NCBI GenBank assembly: GCA_002869065.1
Contig: PKTR01000006.1
Span: 310,001 to 374,000, forward strand
Direction of reading: 5' to 3'
DNA: 64,000 bases
Source: Hyphomicrobiales bacterium
GTDB lineage: Bacteria > Pseudomonadota > Alphaproteobacteria > Rhizobiales > Rhodobiaceae
Shown: piece by piece, positions 29,985 to 37,686 of the stretch
How positions within the stretch are numbered: the stretch's first letter is position 1
How the letters are laid out: the number at the start of each line of letters is the position of its first letter
Position numbers and translations under genes: made by a program
Notes under the pieces: model-generated
Seen by the model: only the letters and a program-made list of their open reading frames with translations
The model's database searches: none
Told to the model about the DNA's origin: nothing

Positions 29985-30061
29985 TGGTCGGAGTGGCAGG
30001 ATTTGAACCTGCGACCCCCTCGTCCCGAACGAGGTGCGCTACCAGGCTGCGCTACACTCCG
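29985..30061 (-). tRNA. tRNA-Pro (anticodon CGG)
   Basis: On the minus strand the sequence folds into a full cloverleaf. The 7-bp acceptor is CGGAGTG/CACTCCG with encoded CCA, the anticodon stem is CCTCG/CGAGG with loop TTCGGGA (anticodon CGG), and the T arm contains GGTTCAAAT. The length is 77 nucleotides. Confidence 0.96.
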
Positions 30062-30262
30062 ACGCTGCGCTGCAGCTTATAGCGTCCGAACTTCGCCGCC
30101 GCAAGAGGGAAACAGACGGGAAATTTCTCTTCCTTGGAACGCCCGGAGAATTGCTCCGGCGAAAGAAAAAAATCGATCGGTCCGCAGCGGCTGTGCGTTG
30201 CAAGCGCGTAGCGAAATGGATATGACATGGCCTCTCGCGACCGGCATTGCGTGCCGGCCTGG

Positions 30263-30337
30263 TGGGGCGTCGCCAAGTGGTAAGGCAGCGGCTTTTGGTG
30301 CCGCCATTCGCAGGTTCGAATCCTGCCGCCCCAGCCA
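30263..30337 (+). tRNA. tRNA-Gln (anticodon TTG)
   Basis: The acceptor TGGGGCG pairs with CGCCCCA and CCA is encoded. The anticodon stem GCGGC/GCCGC bears loop TTTTGGT with anticodon TTG, decoding CAA/CAG. The T arm contains GGTTCGAAT. The length is 75 nucleotides. It lies 200 bases from tRNA-Pro on the opposite strand. Confidence 0.96.
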
Positions 30338-30804
30338 TCCCCCAAAAAACGTCGCTTCATATTGTGTCCGCGCTTTGTCCCGGGCGCGCACTGCTGCCTG
30401 CGTCTTTTCAAATGCAGGGCCGTACATGCCGCACAGCGGACCGCACCGGAGCGACGTCGACACGGGGAAATTGTTTTTCAAAAACAAATTGAATGACAAA
30501 ACGTCATGATTGCTTCGATGGTGGGAAATAAATACGCACATTGGAAAGTATTCTTATCTAGTGAATATTATATATTATTGTTGTTTCACGGAATTTGTGA
30601 CACGTTTAGACAGTAAATTACGTGTTTTGAACGATATCTCGGCGCAAGGTGCCGACTTGACAGCTGTTTTAGAGTCGAATCGTCAGGGGCAGCGCGGGCA
30701 CATTGCTGCGCACCGCGGGCAAGCTCCGTTTGCTGTCTAACACATTGCAGGGGCGCGACCAGAACCGGCGGGGTGGTCCGCCGGGCCAAATATCGGAGGG
30801 AACG
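30338..30804. other. Intergenic region with A+T-rich centre
   Basis: About 470 bases between tRNA-Gln and the NTF2-like gene. Bases 30470-30620 are strongly A+T-rich against G+C-rich flanks. A GG-N10-GC arrangement (30696-30709, GGGCACATTGCTGC) loosely resembles a sigma-54 site but departs from consensus in the -24 and -12 boxes. No gene is seen. Confidence 0.5.
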
Positions 30805-31593
30805 ATGACCGAAAGCCGCAAACTCGCCAACGCCAAGGGCCTCTATCTTGAAGGTATCCGCGACGGCCATATGCGCGAGGCGCTCGATAAGTATACCGGC
30901 GACCGCTACACCCAGCATTCGACCGGCGTGGCCGACGGCAAGGAAGGCTTTATTACCTTCTTCTCGCCGTTCCTCGAACGCAATCCGAAGCGCGATATCC
31001 AGGTCGTACGCGCCATCGAAGACGGCCGCTACGTCTTCTGCCACGTTTATCAGAGCCTCAATGACGGCGAAGCGCAGTGGGTCACCGCCGATCTCTTCGA
31101 CACCGACGAGAACGACCGCATCGTCGAGCACTGGGACGTGATCGCCGAATATGTCTGGCCGACCGCATCGGGGCGCAGCATGGTCGATGGACCGACCGAG
31201 ATCGAGGATCTCGACAAGACCGACGAGAACAAGGCGATCGTGCAGGGCTTCGTCGACGATGTGCTGATGGGTGGCAAGGTCGACAAGGTGACCGACTACA
31301 TCTCGACCGAGCAATACGACCAGCACAATCCGGAAGTGAAGGACGGTCTTGCCGGCTTCGGCGAGCACCTGAAAGAGGTCATGCAGAGCGGCAAGCCGGC
31401 GAAATATGTCAAGGTCCACCATCTGGTCGGGCAGGGCAATTTCGTCGTCATCTTCTCGGAAGTGAAACAGGGCGACGACGACTGGGCCTTCTTCGACATC
31501 TTCCGTTTGAAGGACGGCAAGATCGTCGAGCACTGGGATGTGCAGGAAAAGATCCTGCCGCCGGACCAGTGGAACAATTCCGGCAAGTTCTGA
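30805..31593 (+). CDS. Tandem SnoaL/NTF2-like domain protein
   Basis: The 262-residue protein contains two repeats of an NTF2-like fold. Repeat 1 (about 5-120) has YTQHSTGVADGKEGFI and ENDRIVEHWDVIAEY. Repeat 2 (about 135-260) has YDQHNPEVKDGLAGF and KDGKIVEHWDVQEKI. QHxPxxxDGxxGF plus IVEHWDVxQ is the SnoaL-like signature. Such domains act as small isomerases, hydrolases or binding modules. CGGAGGGAACG precedes ATG 30805. It stands at the left edge of the purine-type gene region; a direct part in that pathway is only possible. Confidence 0.85.
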   Translation: MTESRKLANAKGLYLEGIRDGHMREALDKYTGDRYTQHSTGVADGKEGFITFFSPFLERNPKRDIQVVRAIEDGRYVFCHVYQSLNDGEAQWVTADLFDTDENDRIVEHWDVIAEYVWPTASGRSMVDGPTEIEDLDKTDENKAIVQGFVDDVLMGGKVDKVTDYISTEQYDQHNPEVKDGLAGFGEHLKEVMQSGKPAKYVKVHHLVGQGNFVVIFSEVKQGDDDWAFFDIFRLKDGKIVEHWDVQEKILPPDQWNNSGKF

Positions 31594-31603
31594 TCCATCT
31601 TTC

Positions 31604-31625
31604 GCCCCGGCCATCGCGCCGGGGC
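31604..31625 (+). terminator. Terminator-like hairpin behind the SnoaL-like gene
   Basis: GCCCCGGC (31604-31611) pairs perfectly with GCCGGGGC (31618-31625) over a 6-base loop, 11 bases after the stop codon. There is no clean T tract, so it may act as a weak terminator or 3' stabiliser before the SPL-like gene 20 bases on. Confidence 0.5.
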
Positions 31626-31644
31626 GGCCATTTCGGGAGCTGTC

Positions 31645-32520
31645 ATGGCGCTGCAGATTCACGAAACGACGGCGAAGTCGATCCTCGCGGTGACCAAGGT
31701 GCCGAGCGCCGACTACGTCATCAATCCCTACACCGGCTGCCAGTTCTCCTGCATGTACTGCTTCGCCAGCTTTGTCGGCCGCTTCGTCGGCGAGCCGAAC
31801 GAGAACTGGGGCAACTACGTCTATGTGAAGACCAATGCGGTGGAACTGATGGACAAGCAGATCCACCGTCTGCTGAAGAAGGATCCGCCGCCGCGCATCG
31901 CAATGAGCACGGTGACCGACCCCTATCAGGGGGTTGAGCGGAAGTACCGGCTGAGCCGCGGCATCCTCAATGTCTTCGCCGAACATCAGTACAAGGGCCG
32001 CGTCAGCGTGCTGACCAAATCGCCCAATGTTCTCGATGACGTCGAAACGTTGAAGCGCATCCCCAAGGCCGAGGTCGGCTTGTCGATCACCACCAGCGAC
32101 GACACGCTGAGCCGCCAGCTCGATGCCATGGCGCCGTTGGCCCATGCCCGTCTCGAGGCGCTGCGCAAGCTCAATGCCGCCGGCATCGACACCTATGTTT
32201 TCGTCGGCCCGTTCCTGCCGCACATGGTGCTGCGCCCCGAGTTGATCGACGCGCTGTTCGCCGAAATCCGCGCCGCCGGCACCAGCCAAGTCAAGGTCGA
32301 ATATCTCAACCTGCCGAGCTATGTCCGCCCGCGCTTCCGCGAGTTCCTGAACAATCAGCCGGATGAGATCCGGGCGATCTACGCCAAGTCGCAAAAGGCC
32401 GACTACCGCGAAACGCTGGAGCCAATGATCCGCGATGCGCTCGACCGTCATGGGCTCGGCCTGCGCTTCGGCGAGATCGTCCATCACGTCAGCAATCAGG
32501 ATCTGAAGGAAACGACCTGA
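31645..32520 (+). CDS. SPL family radical SAM protein
   Basis: The 291-residue protein has the radical-SAM cluster motif in TGCQFSCMYCFAS (CxxxCxxC) near residue 30. Also present are NPYTGC at the start of the barrel, STVTDPYQGVERKYRLSRGIL and VLTKSPNVLDDVETL. These are typical of the 'SPL family radical SAM' group, related to spore photoproduct lyase but widespread in non-spore-formers, where the substrate is unknown. GGGAGCTGTC precedes ATG 31645. A sigma-54 site follows the gene, so it is probably not in the same transcript as the oxygenase downstream. Confidence 0.88.
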   Translation: MALQIHETTAKSILAVTKVPSADYVINPYTGCQFSCMYCFASFVGRFVGEPNENWGNYVYVKTNAVELMDKQIHRLLKKDPPPRIAMSTVTDPYQGVERKYRLSRGILNVFAEHQYKGRVSVLTKSPNVLDDVETLKRIPKAEVGLSITTSDDTLSRQLDAMAPLAHARLEALRKLNAAGIDTYVFVGPFLPHMVLRPELIDALFAEIRAAGTSQVKVEYLNLPSYVRPRFREFLNNQPDEIRAIYAKSQKADYRETLEPMIRDALDRHGLGLRFGEIVHHVSNQDLKETT

Positions 32521-32544
32521 CGAAAGAGGACAGGGCGCGCCCGG

Positions 32545-32560
32545 TTGGCGCGATGTTTGC
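32545..32560 (+). promoter_or_regulatory. Sigma-54 promoter for oxygenase operon 1
   Basis: TTGGCGCGATGTTTGC matches the -24/-12 consensus TTGGCACG-N4-TTGC with one change (A to G) and exact GG-N10-GC spacing. The predicted start, near 32572, would leave a leader of about 30 bases that can pair GCGTGG (32559-32564) with CCACGC (32579-32584). Confidence 0.65.
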
Positions 32561-32601
32561 GTGGAAGGGAACATCAACCCACGCAAGCGGAGGCCCTGCC
32601 C

Positions 32602-33588
32602 ATGGAACAGGCAACTACGGACGCGATTGCCGGGAGCGATGCCGCTTTACCGGTCATCGACGTCGCCGACCTGTCATCATCGGACCCGGAAAAGCGCAAG
32701 GCGGTAGGCCGGCAAATTCGCGCGGCCTGCGTTTCGAGCGGCTTCCTCTATTGTGTCGGTCACGGCATTCCGCAGGGCCTGCGCGAGGCTGCCTTTGCCG
32801 AAGTCCGCAATTTCTTCGAGCAGCCGCTCGAAACCAAGATGCGCGTCGACAAGGCGAAATCCTTTTGCAATCGCGGTTACGAGACGCTGGGCGGCCAGAC
32901 ACTCCAGCCCGGCGCGAAGCCGGACCTGAAGGAGGGCTACTATATCGGCCTCGAGCTCTCCGACGACGATCAGCGCGTGGTGGCGCGTCGCTTCAACCGC
33001 GGCCCCAACCAGTGGCCGGCCGACCTGCCAGGGTTCAAGCCGGTGATGAATGCCTGGTTCGCCGCGCTGCTCGATCTCTCCGAGCGGCTGATGCGCGGCA
33101 TCGCTCTGTCACTCGATCTGGAGGAGGACCACTTCGCCGGTTTCTGCCGTGATCCGCTCGCCATCCTTCGCCTGCTGCATTATCCCCCGCACCCGCCGGC
33201 GGCCGATGAAGGCCTGCTCGGTGCCGGCGCGCACACCGATTTCGGCGGTCTGACGCTGCTCGCCCAGGACGACAGTGGCGGCCTACAGGTCTGGGACAAC
33301 GACAACGAAGTCTGGCTCGACGCCCCACCGATACCGGGCGCCTTCGTCGTCAATCTCGGCGACATGATCGCCCGCTGGACCAATGACCGCTATCGCTCGA
33401 CCTTGCATCGCGTCATCAACGTGTCGGGCGGCGACCGCTATTCGATCCCGTTCTTCTTTTCCGGCAATCCCGACTTCGAGGTCGCCTGCATCGAAACCTG
33501 CCTCGAACCGGGCAAAGCGCCGAAATACCCCCCGATCAAGGTCGAGGAGCATTTGATGGATATGTACCGCAAGACCTACGTGGCCTAG
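32602..33588 (+). CDS. Fe(II)/2-oxoglutarate oxygenase, isopenicillin-N-synthase type (oxygenase 1)
   Basis: The 328-residue protein has the N-terminal DIOX_N region (LPVIDVADLSS, GFLYCVGHGIP). The catalytic double-stranded beta-helix has HTD in GAGAHTDFGGLTLL, the distal His in RSTLHRVINV, and RYS in DRYSIPFFF, which binds 2-oxoglutarate. It hydroxylates or oxidises a small molecule with O2 and 2-oxoglutarate. The substrate is unknown. AAGCGGAGG precedes ATG 32602. It is followed after 3 bases by the alpha/beta hydrolase. It has two paralogues in the window, at 34392 and 42402. Family relatives include thymine-7-hydroxylase, so a nucleobase substrate is plausible. Confidence 0.9.
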   Translation: MEQATTDAIAGSDAALPVIDVADLSSSDPEKRKAVGRQIRAACVSSGFLYCVGHGIPQGLREAAFAEVRNFFEQPLETKMRVDKAKSFCNRGYETLGGQTLQPGAKPDLKEGYYIGLELSDDDQRVVARRFNRGPNQWPADLPGFKPVMNAWFAALLDLSERLMRGIALSLDLEEDHFAGFCRDPLAILRLLHYPPHPPAADEGLLGAGAHTDFGGLTLLAQDDSGGLQVWDNDNEVWLDAPPIPGAFVVNLGDMIARWTNDRYRSTLHRVINVSGGDRYSIPFFFSGNPDFEVACIETCLEPGKAPKYPPIKVEEHLMDMYRKTYVA

Positions 33589-33591
33589 CCT

Positions 33592-34335
33592 ATGAGCGAT
33601 CCTGTCATTCTCATCCATGGCGCCTGGCAGGGAAGCTGGGTGTGGAAGAAACTCATCCCGCTGCTGGAAGCTGCGGGCGTGGAAGTGCACGCGGTCGACC
33701 TGCCGGGAAATGGCGTCGACGACACGCCCTTTGAGGACGTCTCTCTCGACCTTTATGTCGACCATGTCGGCGCGTTGATCGAGAAGATCGGTCGGCCGGT
33801 TTCCCTCGTCGGCCATTCCGGCGGTGGCGTGGTCGCGACGGAGGTTGGCGAGCGCTATGTCGAACAGGTCGCACGCGTTGCCTATGTCGCCGGCATGATG
33901 TTGCCGCCGGGTGCAGGCTTTTCCGACCTTCTGTACTGGGAACATGCGGTCAAGCGCGGCCTGCTCGGTATCGGGCCGCATCTCGAGTGGTCGGCCGACG
34001 GCTCGCAGAGCAGGGTTCCTCCCGAGGCGGGCGCCCGCATTTTCCTCAATGACGTGCCTTACGACACCGCGCTAATTGGCGCGCGGAACCTGACCCCGCA
34101 AGCCGAAGGTGGCCGGTCGATCGTCGCCGAATGGACGCCGGAGCGGTTCGGCACGCTGCCGCGGCTCTATGTCGAATGCGAGCGCGATCTGTCCGTCGTG
34201 CCGGCGTTCCAGCGCCGCATGCAGGAACTGGTGCCGGGTGCGGAGCGTGTCGAGCTGGATACCGGCCACGCCCCGCAGATCAGCGCCCCGGAAAAGCTCG
34301 CCGGGGCGCTGTTGCCGTTCTTGACGGGGGAATAG
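33592..34335 (+). CDS. Alpha/beta hydrolase (esterase/hydroxynitrile-lyase-like)
   Basis: The 247-residue protein has ILIHGAWQGSWVWKKLIPLLE (oxyanion HG), the nucleophile elbow VGHSGGGVV, a downstream acid in VECERDLSVVP, and the catalytic His in DTGHAPQISAPE. This is the methylesterase/hydroxynitrile-lyase-like class. It starts 3 bases behind oxygenase 1, so it is translated from the same message. It probably hydrolyses the oxygenase product or a linked ester or amide. The 28-bp repeat follows the stop codon. Confidence 0.87.
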   Translation: MSDPVILIHGAWQGSWVWKKLIPLLEAAGVEVHAVDLPGNGVDDTPFEDVSLDLYVDHVGALIEKIGRPVSLVGHSGGGVVATEVGERYVEQVARVAYVAGMMLPPGAGFSDLLYWEHAVKRGLLGIGPHLEWSADGSQSRVPPEAGARIFLNDVPYDTALIGARNLTPQAEGGRSIVAEWTPERFGTLPRLYVECERDLSVVPAFQRRMQELVPGAERVELDTGHAPQISAPEKLAGALLPFLTGE

Positions 34336-34339
34336 GCGG

Positions 34340-34367
34340 GTATTCCCGAAAAGTGGGAACCGGTTTT
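34340..34367 (+). repeat. 28-bp dispersed repeat, copy 2
   Basis: Identical over 28 bases to 8015-8042. It stands 5 bases after the stop of the alpha/beta hydrolase gene, between convergent genes. The bases that follow (CGGACGAGAATTCGCG) differ from copy 1. Confidence 0.8.
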
Positions 34368-34391
34368 CGGACGAGAATTCGCGAAAAAACG

Positions 34392-35387
34392 CTACTTCGC
34401 GAAATTCGCCGCGATCCGCTCCTGCAGGTAGTCGTGCGCGGTGATCGGCGCGTAGACCTTGCCCGGCCCCTGGATGATCGCATCCGTGTTGGCCTGGCAG
34501 AAGAAGGGCAGCGAATATCGCGGGCCGAGATATTCGTCCTCGCGCGGCATGCGCACCCGGTGCAGCGTCGATTTGAGCTGGTCGTCGCTCCAGCGCATCA
34601 GCATGTCGCCGATATTGCAGGTGATCACGCCTTCCGCCGGCTCCACATCGGTCCAGGCGTGGCTCTCATGATCCTTGCCCGGGCAGACCTGCAGCCCGCC
34701 CTGACCGACCTTCTGGTGCAGGATGGTCAGGCAATCGAAGTCGGAATGGGCGCCCGCGCGCCAGCCCGAGAAATCCTCCGGCTTGGCGTTTTCCATCGGC
34801 AGATAGTGCAGCAGCCGCAAGGTCGACTGATAGGCCGGCGACAACGGGTCGTGCGCTTCGGTGAAGAAATCCTCGTGGAAGCCGAGCTTCAGCGCGAAAC
34901 ACGACAGCACCTTCATGCCGAGCGCCCAATTGGCGCGCTCGAACGCCAGCATCGTCGCCTTGAAGCCGGGCAGTTCCTCGCCGCTCGGCCACAGTCCGGC
35001 CATGCGCGGCAGGGTGATCTGGTAGGATTCCTTGTTGTCCGCCGTGCCCGTCGAGGGACGCACCTGTGCGCGATACTCCCAGCCCGCATTGGTGCCCTGG
35101 CCGAGCGGGTATTTCGCCTTCGTGTCCATCGGCATGTCGAAGAAGCGGGCCGTCATGTCGAAGGCTTCGTCGATCTGCGCCTGCGGGATGTCGTGATTGA
35201 CGAGCTGGAAGAAGCCGATCTCGGTCGAGGCCGTCCAAAGCTCGTCGGCGATCTCGTGCTTGCGGCGTTCGAAATCGGACAGGTCGATGCGCGGAACCGA
35301 GCGCGCGACCGTGGTGCCCATGCCGCCGATCGTTGCTTCCTTGTTCAGTTCATCGAGGCCGTATTGCTTTTTCTCTGCTGTCTCCAT
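34392..35387 (-). CDS. Fe(II)/2-oxoglutarate oxygenase (oxygenase 2), behind a xanthine-riboswitch-like leader
   Basis: The 331-residue protein has GFFQLVNHDIP in the N-terminal region, HSD in RAGAHSDFDCLTIL, the distal His in KSTLHRVRMP and RYS in PRYSLPFFC. These are the Fe and 2-oxoglutarate ligands of the isopenicillin-N-synthase-like family. I chose ATG 35387 because GGAG lies 8 bases upstream; an ATG at 35393 would be too close to it. The leader carries an NMT1-type riboswitch candidate, which suggests that xanthine or urate controls it and may be its substrate class. It converges with the alpha/beta hydrolase gene. Confidence 0.9.
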   Translation of the reverse strand: METAEKKQYGLDELNKEATIGGMGTTVARSVPRIDLSDFERRKHEIADELWTASTEIGFFQLVNHDIPQAQIDEAFDMTARFFDMPMDTKAKYPLGQGTNAGWEYRAQVRPSTGTADNKESYQITLPRMAGLWPSGEELPGFKATMLAFERANWALGMKVLSCFALKLGFHEDFFTEAHDPLSPAYQSTLRLLHYLPMENAKPEDFSGWRAGAHSDFDCLTILHQKVGQGGLQVCPGKDHESHAWTDVEPAEGVITCNIGDMLMRWSDDQLKSTLHRVRMPREDEYLGPRYSLPFFCQANTDAIIQGPGKVYAPITAHDYLQERIAANFAK

Positions 35388-35407
35388 GCTCATTTCTCCA
35401 TGTTCGT

Positions 35408-35422
35408 GGCGGCGTTGCCGCC
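35408..35422 (-). promoter_or_regulatory. Hairpin between riboswitch and start of oxygenase 2
   Basis: GGCGGC and GCCGCC pair perfectly around a 3-base loop. The hairpin lies between the riboswitch-like element and the ribosome-binding site and may be the expression platform or a spacer helix. There is no T tract, so translational control fits better than termination. Confidence 0.5.
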
Positions 35423-35432
35423 CGTTGGTCTC

Positions 35433-35487
35433 GGAGCAATGACCGGCGCCCTGCATCTGAGCAGGGTCGTTGACTGCTTCTACTCCC
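35433..35487 (-). promoter_or_regulatory. NMT1-motif (xanthine) riboswitch candidate upstream of oxygenase 2
   Basis: Read on the minus strand it begins GGGAGTAGAAGC, then AGTCA, then a hairpin CCCTGC/GCAGGG, and ends CCGGTCATTGCTCC. As I recall the class, the conserved cores are GUAGAAGC on the 5' side and CCGGNNAUUGCUC on the 3' side, with an outer stem (here GGAG/CTCC) and an inner variable hairpin. All of these are present in order. Published members bind xanthine and uric acid. It ends about 45 bases before the start codon of oxygenase 2. Confidence 0.8.
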
Positions 35488-35526
35488 GCGATGTGCGAAC
35501 CTGCGTCCGCAAATGTTTGGCTCTCC

Positions 35527-36894
35527 CTAACTGTCCGCTGCGATGGCCCGAACGGCGGCAAGCGCCTCGGCGCCGAGCTGATCGAGATCGAGCCAGGGGA
35601 TGCCGCCATCGACGACGAGCGGTTCGCCGCCGACGAAGCTGTGCCGCACCTTCATGTCGCCGCCCGAGACAATCGGCGCGATGGCGCGGTCGTGCTGGCC
35701 GAAATAGCGCGGGCTGTTGAGATCGAAGAGCGCGATATCGGCCGCCTTGCCAACTTCGAGCGTGCCGACCGCGTCGAGCCCGAGCACGCGCGCGCCGCCG
35801 GCCGTCGCCCAGTGCAGGACGGTTTCCGCCGAGGTCGCCGTCACGCCTTTCGCCGCGCGGTGGATGGAAAACGCCGCGTAGAGCGCCGAGGCCATGTCGG
35901 CGGCCTCGTTGGCTGCCGCCCCGTCGACCGCGAGCGACACCGCGCCGCCCAGTTCGTGCAGCATGTCGGCCGGCGCGATGCCTGACCCAAGCCGCGCATT
36001 CGCCTGCGGGCAGTGGGCCATGCCGGTGCCGGTTTCAGCGAGCAGTTTCATCTCGTCGGGTGTGCACTCGACCAGATGGGCGTACCAGACGTCGGGCCCA
36101 AGCCAGTCGTGTTCGGCCAGCCAGTCGACGGGCCGCTTGCCATAGACGCTGGTGGTGAAGTCGACATAGTCCATGTTCTCCGACAGATGGCTGTGCAGCC
36201 GCAGCCCGTTCCGCCGCGCCGCCGCCGCCAGTTACTTCAGCTCGTGGTCATGCAGCGAGAAGGTCGGCGTCGTCGGTGCGATCGCCATGCGCCGACGCGC
36301 GTCGGGCGCCGGGTCGTGCCAGCGGGCAGTGTCGCGCTCGATTGCGGCGATGATGTCCTCGAGCGGTTCGGTCGGCAGTGGCTTGATTTCGTCGGTGTCG
36401 AAGGAACGCGCCTTGGTCGCCCCGCCGCGCGCCAGAACGAAGCGGATACCGAACCTGTCCGCCGTATCGAACAGTATCTCGCTCGGGTCGAAATCGTAGT
36501 GCGGCGAGTAGAAATAATGGTGATCGGCGATGGTCGTGGCGCCGGACAGAACCAGCTCGGCGATGCCGACCTTCACCGCCGTTTCCATGATCGGACCGGT
36601 CAGCCGGTTCCAGTGGGTGTAGGGCACCAGCCGCAGCCAGGCGGCGAGCGCCTCGTTCATGCCGGTTGGCACGGCTTTCAGCACCGACTGGAATAAGTGG
36701 TGATGAGTGTTGATGAGGCCGGGCGCGACGACGCAGCCCGACGCGTCGACCGTGCGTTCGCCCGGTTCGGCGTTCAATGCGCCGATGGCGGCGATCTTGC
36801 CGTCGCGCACCCGCACGCTGCCTGAGGCGCGCGCCGCCTCGCCGGTCAGGCCGGTGAGGATCGCGTCGGCGTTGACGATCAGGAAATCGGTCAT
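35527..36894 (-). pseudogene. 8-oxoguanine-deaminase-type amidohydrolase interrupted by one in-frame TAA
   Basis: The frame is continuous from ATG 36894 to 35527 (456 codons) except for TAA at 36232-36234, within SLHDHELK-stop-LAAAARRNGLRLHSH. The N-terminal part has PGLINTHHHLFQ (metal-binding HxH), and the C-terminal part has HSHLSEN, WYAHLVE, AHCPQANARLGSG and VDGAAANEAADM. It resembles its intact neighbour at 41056. One base change (for example from GAA or CAA) explains it; I see no frameshift. It is the fourth gene of the NMT1 transporter operon and overlaps the permease by ATGA. It may be inactive, read through, or a sequencing error. Restart at ATG 36174 would yield only the C-terminal half. 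Confidence 0.88.
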
Positions 36895-37682
36895 TGCGTG
36901 TCCTTGCGCAGGCTCCACGGGAAGAAAATTCGCTGTACGGCCGAGACAAGCTGGAAAAGCACCAGCGACATCGCGACGAGGATCGCGAGACCCGCCCAGG
37001 CCTGCGGGATCTTGAACAGCGAGGTGGAGAACTGGATGAAGTAGCCGATGCCCTTGTCGGCGGCGACGAACTCCGACACCACCGAGCCGATGACGGCGAG
37101 GGTGATCGAGATCTTCAGACCGGAGAAGATGTAGGGGATCGCGAAAGGGATGCGGATCTGCGAGAAATCGCGCCACATCGGCGCGCGCAGCGAACGCGAC
37201 AGCTCTATCAGCTCCGGCGGTGTCGCCATCATCCCCGTCGTCATTGAGACGACCAGCGGGAAGAAGGTGATGAGGAAGGTGATGACCACGCGTGGCGCGT
37301 CGCCCGAACCGAGCACGACGATGATGATCGGCGCGATGGCGACGACCGGCGTCGACTGGATGACGACGAGCAGCGGATAGAAGCTGTCCGACAGCACCTT
37401 CGAGCGCGTCAGGCCGATGGCGATCGGCAACGCGACGACGATAGAAACCGCGTAGCCGATCAACGCAACGCGCAACGTCGCCCAAATGTGTTCGAGCCAG
37501 CGAGTGGCGTCGACCGCCCCGAACCCGTCGGCAATCCGGCTCGGCGCCGGCAGCAGATAGGACGGGATGGCGAAGAACCAGGCCGAAAACTCCCAGACGA
37601 TGAGAATGACGGCAAAGGTCGTCGCCGGCAGCACGCCGGGCGTTGCCGCGAGTTTCTTGCCGAATGCGCGAACTCCGTTCAT
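36891..37682 (-). CDS. ABC transporter permease (SsuC/ThiX type)
   Basis: The 263-residue inner-membrane protein has six hydrophobic segments and the EAA loop ELSRSLRAPMWRDFSQIRIPFAIPYIFSGLK, split around the coupling helix that contacts the ATPase. AVIGSVVSEFVAADKGIGYFI is typical of permeases for taurine, nitrate, pyrimidine precursor and related solutes. Its stop overlaps the ATG of the amidohydrolase (ATGA). The ATPase gene ends 4 bases before its start. Confidence 0.93.
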   Translation of the reverse strand: MNGVRAFGKKLAATPGVLPATTFAVILIVWEFSAWFFAIPSYLLPAPSRIADGFGAVDATRWLEHIWATLRVALIGYAVSIVVALPIAIGLTRSKVLSDSFYPLLVVIQSTPVVAIAPIIIVVLGSGDAPRVVITFLITFFPLVVSMTTGMMATPPELIELSRSLRAPMWRDFSQIRIPFAIPYIFSGLKISITLAVIGSVVSEFVAADKGIGYFIQFSTSLFKIPQAWAGLAILVAMSLVLFQLVSAVQRIFFPWSLRKDTQ

Positions 37683-37686
37683 CGGA

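Noticed and set aside
30696-30709. Possible sigma-54 site before the SnoaL-like gene
   Set aside because: GG-N10-GC spacing is present, but the sequence GGGCACATTGCTGC departs from TGGCACG and TTGC; too weak to call.
30586-32586. A 666-codon minus-strand frame opposite the SnoaL-like and SPL genes
   Set aside because: The plus strand encodes two clear families there. The antisense product has no recognisable motif.
35488-35505. GG-N10-GC arrangement just upstream of the oxygenase 2 riboswitch
   Set aside because: Only the four anchor bases match, and the predicted start would fall inside the riboswitch closing stem. The promoter of oxygenase 2 remains unidentified.
36175-36234. Frameshift as the cause of the amidohydrolase split
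   Set aside because: The protein reading resumes in the same frame directly after TAA, so a point nonsense change is sufficient.
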